Assembly: GCF_009017415.1 (NCBI RefSeq)
Contig: NC_092403.1
Location: 2,790,001 to 2,854,000 of the forward strand
Direction: 5' to 3'
Origin: Aspergillus flavus
Lineage: Eukaryota; Ascomycota; Eurotiomycetes; Eurotiales; Aspergillaceae
Length of the DNA: 64,000 nucleotides
Positions 59,453-64,000 of the stretch are shown here, in pieces; the stretch's first letter is position 1, and each line of letters begins with the position of its first letter. A program made the position numbers and the translations under genes. The notes beneath the pieces were generated by a model. The model did no database searches, was not told the origin of the DNA, and saw only the letters and a list, made by a program, of their open reading frames with translations.

Positions 59453-59889
59453 CAACTTATGGTTAAACATTCTCCACAACTATTTCCCTCTAACTGCTAA
59501 CTATGGCGTGAAGAGAGAACCATATGTTCCCTCTAAGGGATATGAATTAACTGGATCAGCATTATACAAACATGACATTCATAGTTAGGTCGGCCGTTGT
59601 CTTTCGGCCTTTCAGAGGCCAGAGAAATAGAACGGAAAAGCGTAACGATTTCGTTCAACCCTACGATCGAACTTTCCCCCACAGTTATGCCTTCAGGTTT
59701 CAATTTTTGGGCCGATAATGCGAAGATGAGTATATTACTTTGCTAGTCTAAGGATACTAGCCTCCAGCATAGGGCTTACGGCAAATCTCGTCTAGATTTG
59801 CGGAGAACATGTGGAATGACAGGATCTGACGACGATGATGATAAGTCAGACCGCTCGCAAATGAATCCCTACGCAGCGGTTGCTGCTGT

Positions 59890-61160
59890 ACGTTTATGAT
59901 TTTAGAAAGTCTAATGAGTAGGGAAATAGAATCCCTTCATGGATTTTCTGAAAAGAGAGGGGAACGACTCTGTGACGGGGCAAAGCACGCTTTGCATTCC
60001 GAACAATTCAAACAACAGAAACGGAACTCAAGATGGAGTTCTACTGGTTACCCGGACGCAAGAGAAATAAGATCAAGTTGTGTGAGGAGTCCACGGATGG
60101 CAGGCCGGCAGCGTCTGGTTCAATACATCAAGCAACTACGGCAATATGGCCTATGGCCACGAAAGAGTATGACCCGAGCATTAACGGAGACTGGCCGCCA
60201 CCGAGGGCGCGCCTGAACGATTTACTCGTTGGATTTGTTAGCATACTGTCAATCCTTTCGACATGGGAAATCGTGTTGAACTTAATACGGACAGCCATAT
60301 TATGGCTCGTATCCGTGTTCCTGAATCAGGATCGAGAAATTGCAACGATGGACAAAAGCTGTTGCTCATTAGGGCGCAGAAAGCCAGGTGGCCCCGGCCC
60401 CTCCTTCCCACCTCAGAACCCTTCAGTGTCAAGGGGTTTAAACGACAGTTGAAGCCACACCAAGTATACGGGGCCTATCAGCTACTTAAATGGGAGCCAA
60501 CGACCGAGATAGGTGGGTTTCTGGTCGATGGGATATGTTTGGGCAAAACAACCCCTCCATTGGCTGTCATGGTATTGTTGAGATTGATCGGTGTCGCCTG
60601 CCTGGGAGAAGGGTTCAGTGGTCGCGTTGGCATGGGACAAAAAAGCATCACCATAACTCCTATAAAGGGGAAGAGCGTTGCCTCTCCTATGGAAAGCTTC
60701 CCTTTTCATTCCGCTGCTCCTGTGAGCCGTTAAGCCCGACTAAAACATACGGGCAGTGCCCGGGCTTCAGCTCGGTCTGTTACCGAAGAAACTGCTAAGA
60801 GTCTGGGTAAAGGAATGGAAAAACACCATCGACAGCCAGCCAGCAGGTTTGGAGCTTGTGAATGGTCATCTCTTCTTACGCTAAAGCTACGGAGCTGTAT
60901 CAACCAGAAAAAGCCCGATAAATTACGCCACAGAGACGCCTCAGGTGCCCGGACATTTTTAGGTAGTCGAATATGCAGATATTCCATGCCAAAATTATAA
61001 CTCCGGCGATCGTAAAAGGCGACCTTGCTTGAAGCCTGCGGGATCGTCTACGATACTGTCTGCAGAATCATAGTGGCGACTACATGGGCTACGATGGACA
61101 CAATACGACCAGTCAAATCATTTTCGGCTGCAGTGGACGTATGGGAACATAGATAAGGAA
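59890..61160 (+). pseudogene. SNF2-family helicase, 5' part, decayed
   Basis: Around 60430-60560 one frame reads VKGFKRQLKPHQVYGAYQLL, then GGFLVDGICLGKTT, which matches helicase motif I of SNF2 ATPases (usual form GGILADEMGLGKT, so Glu, Met and Gly of the consensus have changed). About 200 bp further, in a different frame from about 60753, LLPKKLLRVWVKEWKNTIDS with LVNGH matches SNF2 motif Ia. That frame then meets a stop at about 60876 and more beyond. Motifs II-VI and the rest of the ATPase are missing before the A-rich tract at 61310. I read it as a truncated, frameshifted relic of a large fungal SNF2 helicase gene; an intron could explain the first frame change but not the later stops. 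Confidence 0.65.
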
Positions 61161-61299
61161 CGTGATAAGTTCGTACTAAAGGATCAATGATCGACAAAGC
61201 TCAGTTGGGTCCACATATCAATTCAATAGTTCAGTAGTTCCTTTCCAAGTTTTAACCTTTTTTTACCCATAAGAATCAATTGGTTGTAGCCCTGGCTCG

Positions 61300-61420
61300 G
61301 CGCGCCATAAGAGTAAATAAATAAAATAAATAAAATAAAGATAAATTAACCACTAATAAATTAAAAAAAAAAAAGAAAAGAAAAGAACTAAAAGAAAAAT
61401 GAAAAGGAGAGGAATCACCC
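61300..61420. repeat. A-rich low-complexity tract
   Basis: A run of TAAATAAAATAA-like units passes into a long A/GAAAA stretch, ending about 160 bp before the FSH1 gene. It may form part of that gene's promoter or mark the edge of the decayed island. Confidence 0.7.
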
Positions 61421-61579
61421 CGGCTACCTAGAGGGTTCTGTCGGAATGAAAAAAGTACTTAGGCCACTCCATCCTCGAAGCTGAGCCTGCAGCTTCTCCA
61501 TTCCATATATTGACTGCACAAGCCTCAATTAATTACGACTTTCTCAGGAATAGGTGGGCCGGTTAGCCGCGAGTGCAAA

Positions 61580-62384
61580 ATGAATAAGAGTCTCCCTCGA
61601 ATCGCCTGCTTCCACGGTGGTGGATCTTCTGCAGCGATATATGAGATTCAGTGCTCGTTCCTCACTGCGCTTCTTGCGCATGAATTCCAGTTCGAGTTCT
61701 TTGAAGGTCCCTTTGACAGTATCGCTGGCCCTGGTATTCTCCCAGCATTCGGTGGATTTGAACCATATAAATCTTGGTTTTCCAAAGGTGAAAGCAATGG
61801 GCACAATTGGACTGAACAGGATAGTCTGGAATGGGTGTGGACTATGATGGAAGAGCGACGGGCCGGACAGGGAGGGGAGTGGGTGGGCGTGATGGGATTT
61901 AGCGAGGGAACTCGGATAGCGAGTGGACTGCTCTTGGACCAGCAAAGTCGAGAGAAGCTCGGTCTACGGCCAGCAGTGCCTTCTATTCAGCTGCGGTTTG
62001 GCGTGCTGTGTATGGGTGGGGGACCGCCGATGGCCGCCCACTTTGACTATGGTAAAAAAAATACCCCCCTCCTCTGCTCTCTTGCCTTCCTTCCCCCCCG
62101 GTTTCCCATCATGGATTCCGTATATCTGCATGCTGACAACAGTGAGTGCAGGGACAACGACAAATGATCAACGAGTTATCCGAATACCGACATTGCATAT
62201 GCATGGATTAAGAGACAAGTTCCTGGCCCTTGGGCGCGACCAATACAATACGTACTTCGACCCATCCAGGGCCTTCTTGTTCGAGGTTGATTACCATCAT
62301 GCTATGCCCTGGCTGGAGAAAGAGTCGCTGGCCCTGGCGCAGCGGATTCAGAGTCTACATAAGAAAACACAGGCAAGCCGATAG
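61580..62384 (+). CDS. FSH1-type serine hydrolase
   Basis: Two exons, 61580-62051 and 62152-62384, with a 100-nt intron, give 234 aa. It is an alpha/beta hydrolase of the FSH1 family (DUF341), whose fungal members often act as thioesterases or hydrolases in polyketide and nonribosomal peptide pathways (for example in citrinin-type clusters). The chain begins RIACFHGGGSSAAIYE with the oxyanion-forming glycines, has the nucleophile elbow GFSEGTRIA with Ser108, the acid in HMHGLRDKF at Asp179, and the base in DYHHAMPW at His206 or His207. No signal peptide. The start is the only sensible ATG. It is tail-to-tail with the asparagine synthetase gene, whose stop is only 91 bp away. The unspliced frame would end within the intron, so splicing is needed. 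Confidence 0.9.
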
Positions 62385-62474
62385 AGGCTTCGGAGGGTAG
62401 ATTATAGTAAATAATTTCTATTAGTCTCAGGTCACTTGTTCATTAACTATGTGTCGAACCATTTCTTGTAATTA

Positions 62475-64000
62475 TTAGGAAAGAGCATTTGGGCTCGGGC
62501 AGCAAGTCGCTACTCCAAATCTCTGCATCAGAACCACAAATTGAGCGAGGGTAAGGGTAAATCTAAACGCCATGTCATCAGAACCTTCAAATGCTCTGTG
62601 TAGGTTGCCTTTGGCTTTTCCCCAATCCACAAACCCAAGCTTCTTGACATTCTCCTCAGTCACTAATTGGTTGAAGAGCTGACATAGTGGTCCATCCTTT
62701 GGATAGCGGACTGGTGCGGCGTAGGACCTTTTGGGTCTAGAGTATATCTCATCGGGAATGAAAGGCTTCACTGCTTCACGAAGAATGTGTTTGTCGCGAA
62801 ACGTCTTCGAGACTGGGTCGACAGACATCTTTAAACTGGGAGGAATCTGGTTGGCATACTCGGTAACGCGATGATCCAGAAATGGAGGTCTACTCTCCAC
62901 CTGGTGAACCATGTCCACGTTATCGCCCGCGTTGCGAAGGATAAAGGTTGACAGGAAGGTCTTGATCGAAATATACTCTGATGTGTGCAGGAGATGCCAT
63001 TTATTCATCATCCGGTCGCGAGTACTACCGCTGAAACTTTCAGCAAGGGCAGTGTGTGGAGGGACGGAGGCGTAGAGATCTGTCCAGGATGCGAAGGGTA
63101 GAAAGTTGAAATACGCCATTTCTTGACCATAGAATGAGCCGTTGAGCATGCGCTCGGCCGACTCGACCCGTCCGACAGAACCAGAGGAGTCAACTTGGCG
63201 ATAAAGCTTCTCATGCATTTGAAGCCTTTCTGACTCAGGGAATTGCGCGGCTGGCCAGGACGGATCTGGCTCAGCCAGGGCATCCAGTCTCAAGTACGAG
63301 TAACCTCCGAAATGCTCATCGGCACCCTCACCTGTGTGACGCGCAGCGTTAACTCTTGAACTATCACACGATACGGAGGCTCAATACTGACCTGTAAGCA
63401 CGACCTTGATGCCTTCTTTATGTACTGCCTCCGCCAGCGCCAGTTTCCCCACGCCACATAGATCCGGCAGTGGTGATTCGCTGAACCAAATGGTATCTTC
63501 AAACCCTGCGGCAAGGACAGCTTCATCGACGGGCACGAGATGACAATTAGCGCCAAGCCAAGTAGCGGTACGTTCGGCGACATCTGTTTGTAGTATCAGT
63601 ATCCGGGAAACTTTCTAGATAGCGAGGTCTAATCGAAAACACACCAGACTCATCATACCCACTATCCCGGTCAAACTGCACTGTAAAGCAATGCAGCTGC
63701 GACTTCAACCCATCGGGGTTATTCCCAAGGCGTTCTCCGTTCTTCATCAAGTGGGAGACCATCCCAGCCACGGCGGTGGAGTCTAACCCGCCACTCAGGT
63801 AAACACCGGCCGGCACATCAGCCCGTAGACGGAGCTTCACAGCCTCCAGAAGATGCTTCCGAAGTCCCAGAATTATTTCCTCTTCCGAACGCGGTTCCAA
63901 GGCTCTCTGACCGGTGTGAGTACTATGCCACTGTTCGTCCATGTATCTCTACTCACCTTGTCGGGGAACTCACAGTCCCAGTATTCGGTTTGCTCCAATG
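62475..64000 (-). CDS. Asparagine synthetase, glutamine-hydrolysing (partial, N-terminus missing)
   Basis: Four exons are visible, read leftward: 64000-63957 (cut by the edge), 63906-63645, 63583-63392 and 63331-62475. They encode the synthetase (AsnB-like) domain. The ATP-pyrophosphatase loop is GVYLSGGLDSTAVAGM, followed by GEGADEHFGGY and the motif RPPFLDHRVTEYA; the end of the chain holds KRSYAAPVRYPKD. The glutamine amidotransferase half with its Cys2 nucleophile would lie to the right, outside the window. It makes asparagine, or in biosynthetic clusters an amide, from Asp, Gln and ATP. This copy resembles the fungal AsnB-like proteins found beside biosynthetic genes more than the housekeeping enzyme, but that is a judgement. 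Its neighbour is an FSH1 hydrolase. Confidence 0.88.

Overview
The window reads as nuclear chromosomal DNA of a filamentous ascomycete, most likely Aspergillus or a close relative in the Eurotiales. The evidence is short spliceosomal introns (mostly 50-95 nt, GT...AG with CTAAC/CTAAT-like branch points), the families present (LaeA-like methyltransferase, APSES factor, carboxypeptidase Y, purple acid phosphatase, FSH1 hydrolase) and a carboxypeptidase Y that resembles the Aspergillus proteins I know. No database search was run. Exon joins were worked out by hand and each keeps the reading frame.

Layout. 1-4.4 kb is housekeeping: the 3' end of ribosomal protein S18, then carboxypeptidase Y (-) and the SBDS/Sdo1 ribosome-maturation factor (+), divergent around one 0.6-kb spacer. 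5.4-14.9 kb is accessory: a ten-exon LaeA-like methyltransferase, a broken sulfotransferase-like gene end, a TPR protein, an ACC-synthase-like PLP enzyme and an amino acid permease. The upstream regions of the last three share the sequence CAAACGCCG, which suggests one regulator. 16.4-18.5 kb is a secreted purple acid phosphatase with a CACGTG box. 18.5-25.5 kb is gene-poor, with one 202-aa unknown protein and tRNA-Arg(ACG). 25.6-27.6 kb encodes a low-complexity acidic repeat protein.

29-37 kb holds an F-box/ankyrin protein, glutamate decarboxylase with a histidine-rich tail, a short F-box protein, a zinc alcohol dehydrogenase and an 86-bp (TAG)n tract. 39.5-55.3 kb is gene-dense: an APSES factor, an MFS exporter, DNA topoisomerase II (with a GC-AG intron), a TBC Rab-GAP with a coiled-coil tail, and a small membrane protein.

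55.3-61.5 kb is a roughly 6-kb stretch without an intact gene. It carries broken coding fragments, including the ATPase start of an SNF2-family helicase with motifs I and Ia in different frames. 61.6-64 kb has an FSH1-type serine hydrolase tail-to-tail with a class-B asparagine synthetase that runs off the right edge; this pairing fits the border of a biosynthetic cluster lying beyond the window.

The parts most worth following up are the motif-sharing group at 8-15 kb, the decayed island at 55-61 kb, and the FSH1/asparagine synthetase border.
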